From contig CAVVCO010000012.1 of the NCBI GenBank assembly GCA_963746735.1, positions 62,001 through 126,000 of the forward strand: a DNA stretch of 64,000 bases, in the 5' to 3' direction. How positions within the stretch are numbered: the first letter of the stretch is position 1; each line of letters starts with the position of its first letter. The DNA comes from CAVSWT01 sp963746735. Lineage in GTDB: Bacteria > Bacteroidota > Ignavibacteria > Ignavibacteriales > Ignavibacteriaceae. A program made the translations under genes and the position numbers. Below are positions 8,703-16,943 of this stretch, one piece after another. The notes beneath the pieces were generated by a model. It searched no databases. It was not told the origin of the DNA and saw only the letters and a list, made by a program, of their open reading frames with translations.

Positions 8703-8726
8703 AAATAAGATAAAATAGTCTGATTA
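8703..8726. promoter_or_regulatory. Second Rrf2 operator, before the CcoG/NapH-like gene
   Basis: AAATAAGATA, AAAT, AGTCTGATTA matches the operator at 8224-8247 in 19 of 24 positions, with the right half-site nearly perfect. The last base of the site is the A of the downstream ATG, so binding would block both transcription and ribosome access. Confidence 0.5.
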
Positions 8727-9842
8727 TGAATGCTGATATAATTGAAACTGCCGCAAAAAGAACAAAGAAAAAAATTATTAGGAACACTGAAAAACCTATT
8801 CAAAAAATAAGATTTATCATTCAATCTTTATTTGCTGTTATTATGTATTTGGATTGGAGTTCAATTTTATTTCTTCGCAAAATATTTAAGCAGCGGGGGA
8901 GCTGCACAATTCGTAAGCCGGCCTCCGGGAGTTGATGGTTTTCTTCCAATCAGTTCGCTGATGAGTTTTTATTTATTCCTAAAAACGGGACAAGTACATC
9001 ATGCACATCCGGCGGGAATGTTTATTTTTCTTGCTATTGTTTTAATGTCATTAGTTTTCGGAAAATCATTTTGCAGTTGGTTCTGCCCGGTTGGATTTAT
9101 TTCTGAATTAATTGGGGACTTCGGACAAAAAATATTTAAGAAAAAACTGAGGCTTCCTAAATGGCTGGATTATCCTCTACGCAGCTTAAAATATTTACTG
9201 CTTGGATTTTTATTCTACACGGTTTTCTTTTTAATGTCCGACATTGCACTAAAAGCATTTCTCGATAGTCCATACAATCAAGTAGCGGATTTAAAGATGT
9301 ATAATTTCTTTGCTGATCTTTCAAGAACCGCTGTAATAATCTTGTCTGTCTTGTTTGTACTTTCCATTTTCATACGCGGATTTTGGTGCAGATATCTCTG
9401 TCCTTACGGTGCGCTGCTTGGAATATTCAATTTTTTAAGCCCGAACAAAATTAAAAGAAATTCGGTTAGCTGTATTGATTGCGGCTTATGCGCAAAAGCT
9501 TGTCCTTCAAATATAAAAGTTGATAAAGTAAAAACAGTTTATTCGGATGAATGCACGACCTGCTTAAGCTGCGTTGATGCTTGTCCCGTTGCGGATACAT
9601 TAAATCTTACATCCATGCTGCCGAAGAAGAAAAAGATTTCGAAAAAAGTAGTCGCAATAGCTGTAGTTGTAATTTTCATGGCTGTTACGGGTATCGGAAT
9701 GCTTACAGGACATTGGGATAATAATATTTCCAAACAAGATTATTTAATTCATTATAAAATGATGAATTCATACGGACATCCTGAAGGTACTGCCGCTGTG
9801 AAAGAATTAAATAAAGAATCAGCGGCGCAAGGTAAACAGTGA
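8726..9842 (+). CDS. NapH/CcoG-like membrane 4Fe-4S ferredoxin protein (one frameshift)
   Basis: Reads from ATG 8726 (MNADIIETAAKRTKKK) and needs a one-base shift near 8826-8833 to continue in the long frame to 9842, about 372 residues. There are four or five transmembrane helices and two Cys-x3-Cys-Pro motifs at the membrane face (FCSWFCPVGF and WCRYLCPYGA), as in NapH, NosR and CcoG. Two 4Fe-4S ferredoxin motifs follow (CIDCGLCAKACP and CTTCLSCVDACP). It passes electrons across or along the membrane. In this context it may supply electrons for NO or nitrate reduction, or for the repair protein Ric. The partner reductase is not in the window. The shift is probably a base error. Confidence 0.82.
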
Positions 9843-9853
9843 TTTATGAAAAT

Positions 9854-9928
9854 GTCAGTCTGAGCCTGTCGAAGACTGACCGTCACACTTCGACAGGCCT
9901 GTCTGCCGACAGGCAAGCTCAGTGTGAC
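9854..9928. repeat. REP-like double palindrome
   Basis: Two adjacent hairpins: GTCAGTCT...AGACTGAC (9854-9880) and GTCACACT...AGTGTGAC (9882-9928). Both enclose the core GAGCCTGTCGAAG or its complement. Related elements are at 19951-20094 and 35721-35787. It sits between the ferredoxin gene and ric and may act as an attenuator or mRNA stabiliser. Confidence 0.75.
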
Positions 9929-9972
9929 AAATATGAAGAATTTTATTGAACAAAAAATAAAGGATTAAAAAA

Positions 9973-10713
9973 ATGAAACAAGAAACATTAACCGAAAATT
10001 ATACAGACATGACTTTGTCACAGATCGTTAAAGATAATTTTCGAGCAGCAGCAGTATTTGAAAAATACGGATTGGATTTTTGCTGCCGCGGCAACAAGCC
10101 AATTTCACAAACTTGCGAAGAGAAGGGAATTGAAAGTTCTGCAATTATAGATGAGCTTAATACTTTAAATACAAATTCCACGGTTGATGAAAATAAATAT
10201 GGCGATTGGGATGTGGATTTTCTAACAGAGTACATTATAAATAATCATCATGCTTATGTTAGAAAGATGACTCCTATTTTATCAGCACACACGCAAAAAG
10301 TTGCTTCGGTGCATGGCGACAATCATAAAGAAGTTGTTGAAATTGCACAGAAATTTGCAGTCGTGTATAAAGATTTAAAGATGCATATGATGAAAGAGGA
10401 AGAAATATTATTTCCTTATATTAAAAAATTGGCGAATGCAAAAAAGTCAGGTTCAAAAGCAGAGCTGCCGTTTTTTGGGACAGCAAAAAATCCAATTAAA
10501 ATGATGATGGCTGAGCACGAAGCAGCCGGCGATGAATTATATGAAATAAGAAGTCTCTCAAATAATTACACCCCTCCAGCCGATGCCTGCAATACATTTA
10601 AAGTTACTTATCAGGAGTTAAAAGATTTTGAAGAAGATTTGCACAAGCATGTTCATCTTGAAAATAATATTTTATTTCCAAAAGTAATTGCTTTGGAAGA
10701 AGAGTTGTTGTAG
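9973..10713 (+). CDS. ric: Iron-sulfur cluster repair di-iron protein (RIC/YtfE/ScdA)
   Basis: 246 residues. An N-terminal ScdA domain (~8-65) carries the FEKYGLDFCCRGN signature with C37-C38. The hemerythrin-like four-helix domain holds its di-iron ligands in NNHHAYVRKM, MHMMKEEEILFP, MAEHEAAGDE and HVHLENNILFP. RIC proteins restore iron-sulfur clusters damaged by nitric oxide or peroxide. The gene follows the Rrf2 regulator and ferredoxin protein on the same strand and is probably in the same response. Its last ~22 codons and terminator are present twice more, downstream at 11060 and 13911, which marks this 3' end as a recombination or integration hotspot. Confidence 0.93.
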   Translation: MKQETLTENYTDMTLSQIVKDNFRAAAVFEKYGLDFCCRGNKPISQTCEEKGIESSAIIDELNTLNTNSTVDENKYGDWDVDFLTEYIINNHHAYVRKMTPILSAHTQKVASVHGDNHKEVVEIAQKFAVVYKDLKMHMMKEEEILFPYIKKLANAKKSGSKAELPFFGTAKNPIKMMMAEHEAAGDELYEIRSLSNNYTPPADACNTFKVTYQELKDFEEDLHKHVHLENNILFPKVIALEEELL

Positions 10714-10760
10714 AAAATATGTTTTAAGGATTGTAGTGATAAGTCGGAACTTATCACTAC
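10633..10760 (+). repeat. ric-tail repeat, copy A (functional ric 3' end and terminator)
   Basis: Covers the last ~27 codons of ric and the hairpin downstream. Copies B (11060-11180) and C (13911-14034) align along their whole length, including the hairpin, at roughly 70-80% identity by eye. The copies separate the inserted AbrB gene (A-B) and the OLD/UvrD remains (B-C). Confidence 0.85.
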
Positions 10761-10762
10761 TT
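10733..10762. terminator. Bidirectional terminator after ric
   Basis: A perfect 12-bp stem GTAGTGATAAGT / ACTTATCACTAC with a CGGA tetraloop, flanked by AT-rich DNA. It separates ric from the convergent AbrB-type gene. Copies B and C keep the stem with changed but still pairing bases. Confidence 0.75.
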
Positions 10763-10769
10763 ATTAAAT

Positions 10770-10976
10770 TTAAATTCGGTCTTTTCCTCTTTCAATTCTA
10801 GTGTTAATTTCTTTCAAAATACCTTTATAATATTTTACATTTTTAGGAATTAGATAAGAGATTCCATGTACTGTTTGGATTGCTTGTAATTTTTGAGCAG
10901 GAATTAATTTTAATTTTTCTCTTATCTTTTTAGGTATTACGATTTGATATTTTGATGCAATAGTTACTGTAATCAT
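10770..10976 (-). CDS. AbrB/MazE-like antitoxin, no toxin partner
   Basis: 68 residues with the swapped-hairpin AbrB fold signature: MITVTIASKYQIVIPKKIRE followed by LKLIPAQKL. A basic, probably disordered or helical C-terminal tail (~45-68) would bind a toxin. Such proteins are the VapB/MazE-type halves of type II toxin-antitoxin pairs, yet no PIN-domain or MazF-like frame lies on either side: ric-tail copy A is downstream and copy B is 80 bases upstream. It may be an orphan antitoxin or a stand-alone regulator. It is trapped between two copies of the ric 3' end. Confidence 0.7.
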   Translation of the reverse strand: MITVTIASKYQIVIPKKIREKLKLIPAQKLQAIQTVHGISYLIPKNVKYYKGILKEINTRIERGKDRI

Positions 10977-11059
10977 TATTCTGGAGTTTGGGATTGTTTT
11001 AACTCAAACATATTGATAACTACAAAATGTTTCAAGCAAAGATTATCAAAAACTCTATC

Positions 11060-11180
11060 TAAAAAATATGTTCATCTTGAAATCAGTATTTTATTTCCAA
11101 AAGCAATTGCTTTAGAAGAAGAGTTGTTGTAGGATTTGGCTTTTTAGATTGTAGTGGCAAGTTACAACTTGTCACTTCTA
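11060..11180 (+). repeat. ric-tail repeat, copy B
   Basis: Encodes, in frame, the last ~22 residues of a Ric variant (YVHLEISILFPKAIALEEE then LL and a stop), with several conservative differences from the real gene. A hairpin AGTGGCAAGT / ACTTGTCACT with a TACA loop (11153-11176) follows. There is no upstream ric sequence or start. It is the displaced end of an older or foreign ric allele. Confidence 0.85.
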
Positions 11181-11185
11181 TTTAC

Positions 11186-12330
11186 TTAAATTCTGTATTT
11201 AGTTAACCCAGTTATGTAATTGGTGTCATCATCATAGTCAAATACAATTCCCACACTATATTTTGCTCTTGTTAATGCAACATAGAACTTTGATCTAATA
11301 GTATTCAATATTAATAAATTACCAGTTTTTATATACGCTCTAATTTTTTCCGTTGGGTAAATGAGTACTCTGTTAAAATTCATACCTTTTGAAATGCCAA
11401 AATTTAATTCTGGAAATGTTGCTTCATTATATTTCAAAATTTGTGGATTATATCTTTTACAATAGGATTCAACGTCATTTGATTTTACTAAATAAAGGCC
11501 CTGATGTTCTGGATTTTCTTTTCTACATCCTTCGCATTCACAAGGTTCACAAACTGCGTAATCTGGATAAAGAGCAGAAGAAAAATCACATATTGGTTTG
11601 TTGTTCCTATGAGATTTTTGAAGGGTACTATTTATCTATAGACACAAATTTCTTTTTTATCATTACATTCATTTTCAATAAATTGCTTTTATTTTTCCAT
11701 CTTTATACTTTTTATATTTAGTGGAGTGGTGAGTTAAATAAACAACCTGTCTTGGATCTCCGACTAGTAAAATTTTTGATATAGAATTAAATAGCATTTT
11801 TATTATTTGCAATTCCCATCCAGCTAGGTCTTGAATTTCATCTATAAAAATATGTTTATAAATTCTAGTTATTCTTTTTATAACCTCTGCTGCAGTAGTA
11901 TTATTACATCCAGCTATAAACTTGGATATTTTTTGAGAATAAATTTTTAAAGCTTTAGTAAAATAGAAATTTAAAAAAATCTTTCTCTTCTCCAAAAGAA
12001 TAAGAAGTTTTTCCATTTGACAATAAGAATTTATATGTTCCCTGATTGCACCTTCTGAAAGAAAAAATCCGATTTTATTTTCATGTAACTCATCATGCAT
12101 AATACTTTGATAAGGTCTTTACTCCATGTTGTATTAAAAAAGAAAACCAAGTCTGAATTGTTATATTCTTAGGGATTTGTCCTTTAAATTTATTCCTAAT
12201 TTCCGCTTCATTAGCCTCAGTATATGTTGTAATTAAAACATTCTCATCTTTTATCGCTTTTGCTTGATTAAACCAGAAATGTTGTCTTACCTGAACCCGC
12301 TGCAGCGATTATCATTTTATTCTTGCACAT
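11186..12330 (-). pseudogene. Eroded UvrD/Rep-type helicase (partner of an OLD nuclease; Gabija-like)
   Basis: Reading the minus strand from ATG 12330 and allowing several shifts, superfamily 1 helicase motifs appear in order. Motif I is AAAGSGKTT (~12290), then an Ia-like NVLITTYTEANE. Motif II is FIDEIQDLAGWE (~11830), motif III LLVGDPRQVVY. A cysteine cluster follows (CEPCECEGC, ~11540). Motif V is GISKGMNFNRVLIYPT and motif VI FYVALTRAKYSVGIV just before the stop at 11186. Together ~380 residues. The start overlaps the end of the upstream OLD gene, as expected for a coupled operon. At least four frameshifts or stops break it, more than in the intact flanking genes, so true decay is likely. 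Confidence 0.75.
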
Positions 12331-13875
12331 ATTCCCAACTAATAGCATTTAAAATGTATTGGGGAAATTGAATATCGATATCTGTGTCAAATATTTTCAA
12401 AGCACAGTCAGTTTTATTTTCTTTCATATATTTACTGAAGATCATCTTCATTTTCAAAAGATTTATTCTTAAAGATCTAGCATTCATCTTCAGCTAATGA
12501 ATTTGATTTTAACATTTTAGGCTTCAAGGGTGTTGTAGTTCAAATGGTTTATTTTTATATTGATTAAATTACACGGTATCAAGAATCTCGTCAAAGCAGA
12601 TCTCTCATATAAGGTTTTTTATTTTCTCCTACATAGTTTCGATATTTTTTTTTCACATCATCTATGCTTCCATCATTATCTGTTACAACTACAACTGGAT
12701 TTTTAATTTTTTAAGCAATTTCGAAGAAATTTAAAAAACCAGTTCCTACCGATATAACTTCTACTTCATCTTCAATTGTTAAAGTTCTTTTTCTAAATTT
12801 AAATAAGCTTTTTGAACAATTAATTCATCAGAAGGACCTTCAACTAAAATTGCTTTCCGGCAGAGTAAGCAGTCTTAAAGTATCAAAACCGGCTAATTTT
12901 TTCGAAATATCTTTTCGTTGCTTCTATCTAAGCCCGTAATTTTAATATATATTCCTTTTATCATGTATCCTTATCGACTATTTAATAAATACTAAACTTT
13001 CAAGACCCAGTTTATTAGCTACAAAACTACTATGTGTAGAAATAATTATTTGCTTTTCTGTTTGGCCATTTTTTATATACTTAATGAGTCTATTTAATTT
13101 TGAATACGATAGATAATTTTCAGGTTCTTCTAGTAATATTATATTCGCTTCTTATAGAATTCTTATTGCTAAGTGCTAATTTTGTTTTTACTAAACACTG
13201 TTCTCCTCTTCCAACATAACTAAAAGGAATATCATTTAAATAAGTTGTTATACTTGTTTCCCAAGCATTTTTAGTAGACATATCAACTGATAATTCAACT
13301 TTTTTATCAGATATTTTCTTTTGTTCCAATTCCTTATTTATTTCAGTTAATCACTACTTCATTCTGCAAATGTATCTTTTAATCTTCTATGTGCCTGAGA
13401 AATTTTAACTTTATTTTCTTCTGTTATATTCATCTCGGATAATCATGCGAGATAAGTAAATATCTGAACCACTTCTGATAACTCTTGAATTTGCTGAGTC
13501 AATTAATGACAGATTTAAAAGGAATTGATTTTGGGGGTTATTCTATCATCTCTAGCAAATGAAGACCAAGAAAAATCATAGTACTCAATTGGTAAAGATT
13601 TAATTTCATCTTCCATTTCCATTAGTATATCATATTGTTCTTTATATGTTTCATTAAGAGCAATTTTAAATTGAAAGCCACATGCTTTTTCTTTTAAACT
13701 ATTACCATTACCTTCAAATAATGCTTTTAATGAATCTTCTTCCATTTCTAAATATAATTCTATTAAGATATTTAGGTGAAAGTTACGGATTGTCATTGTT
13801 AACTCTTTAAATAATACACTTAATATATCGTATAAAATAATGTATTGTTTAAGTCGTTATCGATGTTTCCCAAAT
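12317..13875 (-). pseudogene. Eroded OLD-family ATPase/TOPRIM nuclease (class 2 OLD, GajA-like)
   Basis: Minus-strand pieces line up with the OLD layout. A possible P-loop remnant (GKTSI if one base is restored) lies at ~13858-13872. Next come the family block LPIEYYDFSWSSFA (~13560) and LIDSANSRVIRSGSDIYLSR (~13450-13510). The ABC-like signature is in YVGRGEQ and a Walker B-like EEPENYLSYSKLNRL (~13110-13140) follows, then IIISTHSSFVANKLG. A TOPRIM domain shows LVEGPSDELIVQKAY (~12830) and VVVTDNDGSIDD (~12680). It ends KTDCALKIFDT...FPQYILNAI, stopping at 12317 inside the helicase start. Many shifts and a missing or damaged N-terminus make it non-functional as read. OLD-helicase pairs act in phage defence. 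Confidence 0.72.
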
Positions 13876-13910
13876 TCTATCCGGAAAGTGCCCAATAATG
13901 CTTTTAAATA

Positions 13911-14034
13911 GAAGATTTGCACAAGCATGTTATCTTAAAATTTAAATATTTTATTTCCAAAAGTGATTGTTTTGGAAATAGAGTTGTTTAAAAATTATTT
14001 TTTAGAAGTAATGACAAATTGTAATTAGTCACAA
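13911..14034 (+). repeat. ric-tail repeat, copy C (most eroded)
   Basis: Begins GAAGATTTGCACAAGCATGT like copy A. It then drifts, with the reading frame lost, and ends with the imperfect hairpin TGACAAAT / ATTAGTCA around a TGTA loop (14012-14031). It lies next to the 5' end of the OLD remnant and just before the stop codon of the convergent glycosyltransferase gene. The remaining gap, 13876-13910, holds nothing recognisable. Confidence 0.75.
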
Positions 14035-15645
14035 CAATGCTAACTCATTATTAATATAAAACTTCAACTTATCCCAAACATCCTTCAAAGGTTTTTTAGG
14101 ATGTTTGCAAATAAATATATCAACATTTTCAAAAGGCATTCCGTATTTATTAAAGTGATGTGCTGCAAGTTTTACATCTTCAAAAAACTTACTATTGTCT
14201 TTTAAGTTTGAGCCGATAACAATTATGACTTCGGCTTCAAAATCTTTGGGATAACCCCAAATCCAATAATTATTATGTGCAGAGATAGCTTGAGGCAAGT
14301 TATATTTTTCCCTGTAATAATTAACCGCTCCAGCTTCACCGTAATTTTGTCCAAATATTAATGTATGTTTTTTTTCTTCATCGGATAATTGGTTGTATGC
14401 ATCTGCAACTTGCTTTACCATTCCTTCCCACCCGAATCTATCCGAGTAAAACTGCGGCAGTAAACCTAATTCAGACCGCTCGGAGTTTTCAGGTTTCATT
14501 CCCATTTTTTCTGTCAAATTAATAAATGCATCAACATTTAAAAGAGGAATAGCAAAGGGAACAACAATAAAACAAAATGGAATAATTATAACGGCAAGTA
14601 CAACTTTCACCCAGCGTCTTAATAATTTATCTATTAATTTATCAGCGCCAACAACTCCGGCTGCTAAAATCATTGGATATAAAACCCCCATGTAGTAAGG
14701 CTTGCCGTTGTTAAATGCAAAAACAAAAAATACTGAAATATAAAGCCATCCCATTAAATTATATTTTTTACCTTCGCTGTTAAAAAATATAAAGTATAAT
14801 GCGGTAAATATAAAAACTGTATAGCCGGGATTTAATTCCGATAATGATTTTCTAAAAAAATCCAGCAAGCCCATTGGTTTGTTTTTATACAAAGCTGCAT
14901 TGTGCATAAATTCAAGAGTGGGGTAATGATTTGCAATCTGCCAAATAATATTTGGAAGAAAAATTATTATCGCTAAGGCTGCTCCAATCCAGAGTTCTTT
15001 AGCTTTTAATTGTTTTCGGTATTTTGTTAAAAGCAATCCGACCGCAAGCCCAAATCCTAAAAATAAAAACGAAAGTTTATTCTCAAGTCCAACCCCAAAT
15101 AATAACCCGATTACAATCCACAGCTTTGGATTACCTGTGTTTATTAATTTTATCAAGTAATAAAACATTAAAGTGGAGAGGAGAATATCAAATGAATTCA
15201 TGGAGAAGTAACTGCTCGCACCTAAAACAACTCCGGAGAAAATTATCAGGAAAGCAGAGGAAATCTGAGCAAACTTACTTCCGCCTAATTCGCTGGCAAT
15301 TAGTCCGGTTACGAAAACAATTGCAGACCCGGCGATATATGAAAATATTCTTATCCCAAAAATTGAATCGCCGAAAATAAATCTTGATACGGCAAGAATG
15401 ATTGCAGAAAGCGGCTGCAAGTCAACATATCCAAAAGCAAGATGTTTTGAAGTTTCTATATAGTAATATTCATCTCTGAATATTCCATAATTGCCGGCGA
15501 AAATTAAAAGCAAAATTAATTTGAATAGTGATAGATAAATTAAAATTGCGTTTGTTGAAGTTAGTTTTTTAGTAAGTGTATTGTTAGTGCTCAAAGCGCC
15601 TCCAGAAATGATTCCCAAATTAAAAGAAAATCTTTTCATTTCCAT
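14029..15645 (-). CDS. GT39-family (PMT/ArnT-like) membrane glycosyltransferase
   Basis: A 538-residue polytopic membrane protein with ~10-12 helices. The acidic pair in the first periplasmic loop (GIFRDEYYYIETSKHLAFGY) is the catalytic site region of PMT_2/ArnT-type enzymes, which transfer a sugar from a polyprenyl-phosphate donor. A soluble C-terminal domain (~400-538, starting near FYSDRFGWEGMV) lies after the last helix. The substrate is unknown. An internal start is possible because the first ~20 residues are not hydrophobic. The stop lies within the third ric-tail repeat. Not part of an obvious operon. Confidence 0.82.
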   Translation of the reverse strand: MEMKRFSFNLGIISGGALSTNNTLTKKLTSTNAILIYLSLFKLILLLIFAGNYGIFRDEYYYIETSKHLAFGYVDLQPLSAIILAVSRFIFGDSIFGIRIFSYIAGSAIVFVTGLIASELGGSKFAQISSAFLIIFSGVVLGASSYFSMNSFDILLSTLMFYYLIKLINTGNPKLWIVIGLLFGVGLENKLSFLFLGFGLAVGLLLTKYRKQLKAKELWIGAALAIIIFLPNIIWQIANHYPTLEFMHNAALYKNKPMGLLDFFRKSLSELNPGYTVFIFTALYFIFFNSEGKKYNLMGWLYISVFFVFAFNNGKPYYMGVLYPMILAAGVVGADKLIDKLLRRWVKVVLAVIIIPFCFIVVPFAIPLLNVDAFINLTEKMGMKPENSERSELGLLPQFYSDRFGWEGMVKQVADAYNQLSDEEKKHTLIFGQNYGEAGAVNYYREKYNLPQAISAHNNYWIWGYPKDFEAEVIIVIGSNLKDNSKFFEDVKLAAHHFNKYGMPFENVDIFICKHPKKPLKDVWDKLKFYINNELALL

Positions 15646-15773
15646 TGTAAATTAAATGAACGGTTTATAACAATGAAATAAGGAGCAAAATTGCTGAAAC
15701 TATTTCTTCTGTATTGTATCTAACCGTTATTAAAAATAACTTTGTAATCGAATTCTAACTAATTAAGATTTGA

Positions 15774-15806
15774 ACTAACCCAATTTCTTCAAGAAATTGG
15801 GTTAGT
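15774..15806. repeat. Palindrome of the AACCC-TTTCTT-AAGAAA-GGGTT family
   Basis: A perfect 16-bp inverted repeat around a single base: ACTAACCCAATTTCTT and its complement. Looser relatives are at 43303-43329 and 46102-46129. It lies between two divergently transcribed genes, 47 bases before the sco gene, so it is not an obvious terminator. It may be a mobile palindrome or a protein site. Confidence 0.6.
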
Positions 15807-15852
15807 AAGATCTAAACATATTGCTCAACCAATTTTTACAAAAACTATTCCT

Positions 15853-16449
15853 GTGAAAAAATATTTTATTGTTTTATTCGTGCTGCTGCTATTATTGCTT
15901 TCAATAAATAGCTGCAAACCTTCGCTTCCAGTTGTAAGAAAAATTTTTACTTCTTATCAATTAGTTAATCAAGATAGTGCCAGAGTAACTTTCCCGGATG
16001 ATTTTAAAGGAAAGATTTTAGTGATGGGATTTATATTTACTAATTGCCCGGATATTTGTCCTCTCACTACAAACAATCTGCACTTGATTCAAGAAAGATT
16101 AAAAAAAGATAATATCAAAAATGTTGAAGTTGCTGCACTGAGCTTTGATCCAAACCGCGATACTCCAAGCGTGTTAAAAGAATATGCGGAAGTTCGTAAT
16201 ATTGATTTAAGCAACTTTGAATTTTTAACAGGACAAAAAGATGTTGTGGATTCATTAATTGCTGCTATGAATGTAAAAGCATTTTCCGGAGATACTACTT
16301 ATACGAAAGATGGAAAGCCTGTTTATTTCTATGTGCATACAGATCGAATTTCTTTGATCGATCAAAACGGTGATGTTAGAAAAGATTACAGGGGAAGCAG
16401 GGCAAACATAGACGAAATAATAGAAGACATAAAATCATTAGGAGACTAA
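15853..16449 (+). CDS. SCO1/SenC-family copper chaperone lipoprotein
   Basis: 198 residues starting at GTG. A lipoprotein signal ends at C21 (LLSINSC). The thioredoxin-like domain holds the copper-binding C65-x3-C69 (TNCPDICP) and the distal histidine H162 (FYVHTDRISLID). SCO proteins deliver copper to, or reduce, the CuA site of cytochrome c oxidase. The next gene, one base after the stop, encodes a PCuAC chaperone, the usual partner in CuA assembly, so the two form an operon. The oxidase itself is not in the window. Confidence 0.9.
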   Translation: MKKYFIVLFVLLLLLLSINSCKPSLPVVRKIFTSYQLVNQDSARVTFPDDFKGKILVMGFIFTNCPDICPLTTNNLHLIQERLKKDNIKNVEVAALSFDPNRDTPSVLKEYAEVRNIDLSNFEFLTGQKDVVDSLIAAMNVKAFSGDTTYTKDGKPVYFYVHTDRISLIDQNGDVRKDYRGSRANIDEIIEDIKSLGD

Positions 16450-16450
16450 A

Positions 16451-16861
16451 ATGTTCTTATTAATATTTTTAATGACGTTCATAAATTCACCCAAGGATAA
16501 AATTGAGATTCAAAACGCCTGGCTGAGAACTGCCGGCGCCGGAATGAATACAGCAATGTTTTTTGATATTGTTAACAATTCGGATAAAGCTGATACTTTA
16601 TATAAAGTAGAATCAGATTTGGCTGAACTTGTACAGATTCATGAGACATATACAAATGGTGATATGATGGGAATGCGTGAAGTTAAAAATGTAGTAATAG
16701 CGCCTCATTCAACTTTTAAATTTAAACCAGGTGCGCATCACGTAATGTTTATAAGCTTGAAGAATGATATTAAAGAAGGAGAGAAAGCCGAAGTTAATCT
16801 TTTCTTTAAAGTAGCCGGCAAAATGAAAGTTGAAGTTCCGATTAAGAATATGATCAAATAA
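16451..16861 (+). CDS. PCu(A)C-family periplasmic copper chaperone
   Basis: 136 residues with an N-terminal hydrophobic export signal (~1-12). The cupredoxin-like domain carries the H-x(n)-M...H-x2-M copper motif: H64 in IHETYTNG, methionines M72-M75 in GDMMGMRE, and GAHHVM (96-99). PCuAC binds Cu(I) and loads the CuA centre of cytochrome oxidase together with SCO. It is one base downstream of the sco gene. The protein is at the short end for the family but complete. Confidence 0.9.
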   Translation: MFLLIFLMTFINSPKDKIEIQNAWLRTAGAGMNTAMFFDIVNNSDKADTLYKVESDLAELVQIHETYTNGDMMGMREVKNVVIAPHSTFKFKPGAHHVMFISLKNDIKEGEKAEVNLFFKVAGKMKVEVPIKNMIK

Positions 16862-16871
16862 AAATTGAAAT

Positions 16872-16939
16872 CTCTGTGTCCCAGTGTCTCTGTGGTAAGA
16901 AAGAAACAATTAACCACAGAGTCACAAAGACACAGAGAG
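16872..16939. repeat. Long hyphenated palindrome between convergent genes
   Basis: The arms TCTCTGTGTC...CTCTGTGGT and AACCACAGAG...GACACAGAGA pair over ~26 bases around a 15-base A-rich loop. It lies exactly between the convergent copper-chaperone and Rossmann-protein genes and probably serves as a two-way terminator. This kind of 'CCACAGAG' palindrome is a recurrent dispersed element in related genomes, from memory rather than search. Confidence 0.75.
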
Positions 16940-16943
16940 AAAA

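Noticed and set aside
9854..9928. Insertion sequence with inverted ends
   Set aside because: The element contains only palindromes, no transposase frame and no target-site duplication that could be recognised.
11389..11721. Plus-strand open frame of 110 residues
   Set aside because: It is the complement of the UvrD remnant; the helicase motifs are on the minus strand and the plus-strand product has no family pattern.
12579..13120. Separate small genes within the OLD remnant
   Set aside because: Short frames here all translate into pieces of one TOPRIM/ATPase protein when shifts are allowed.
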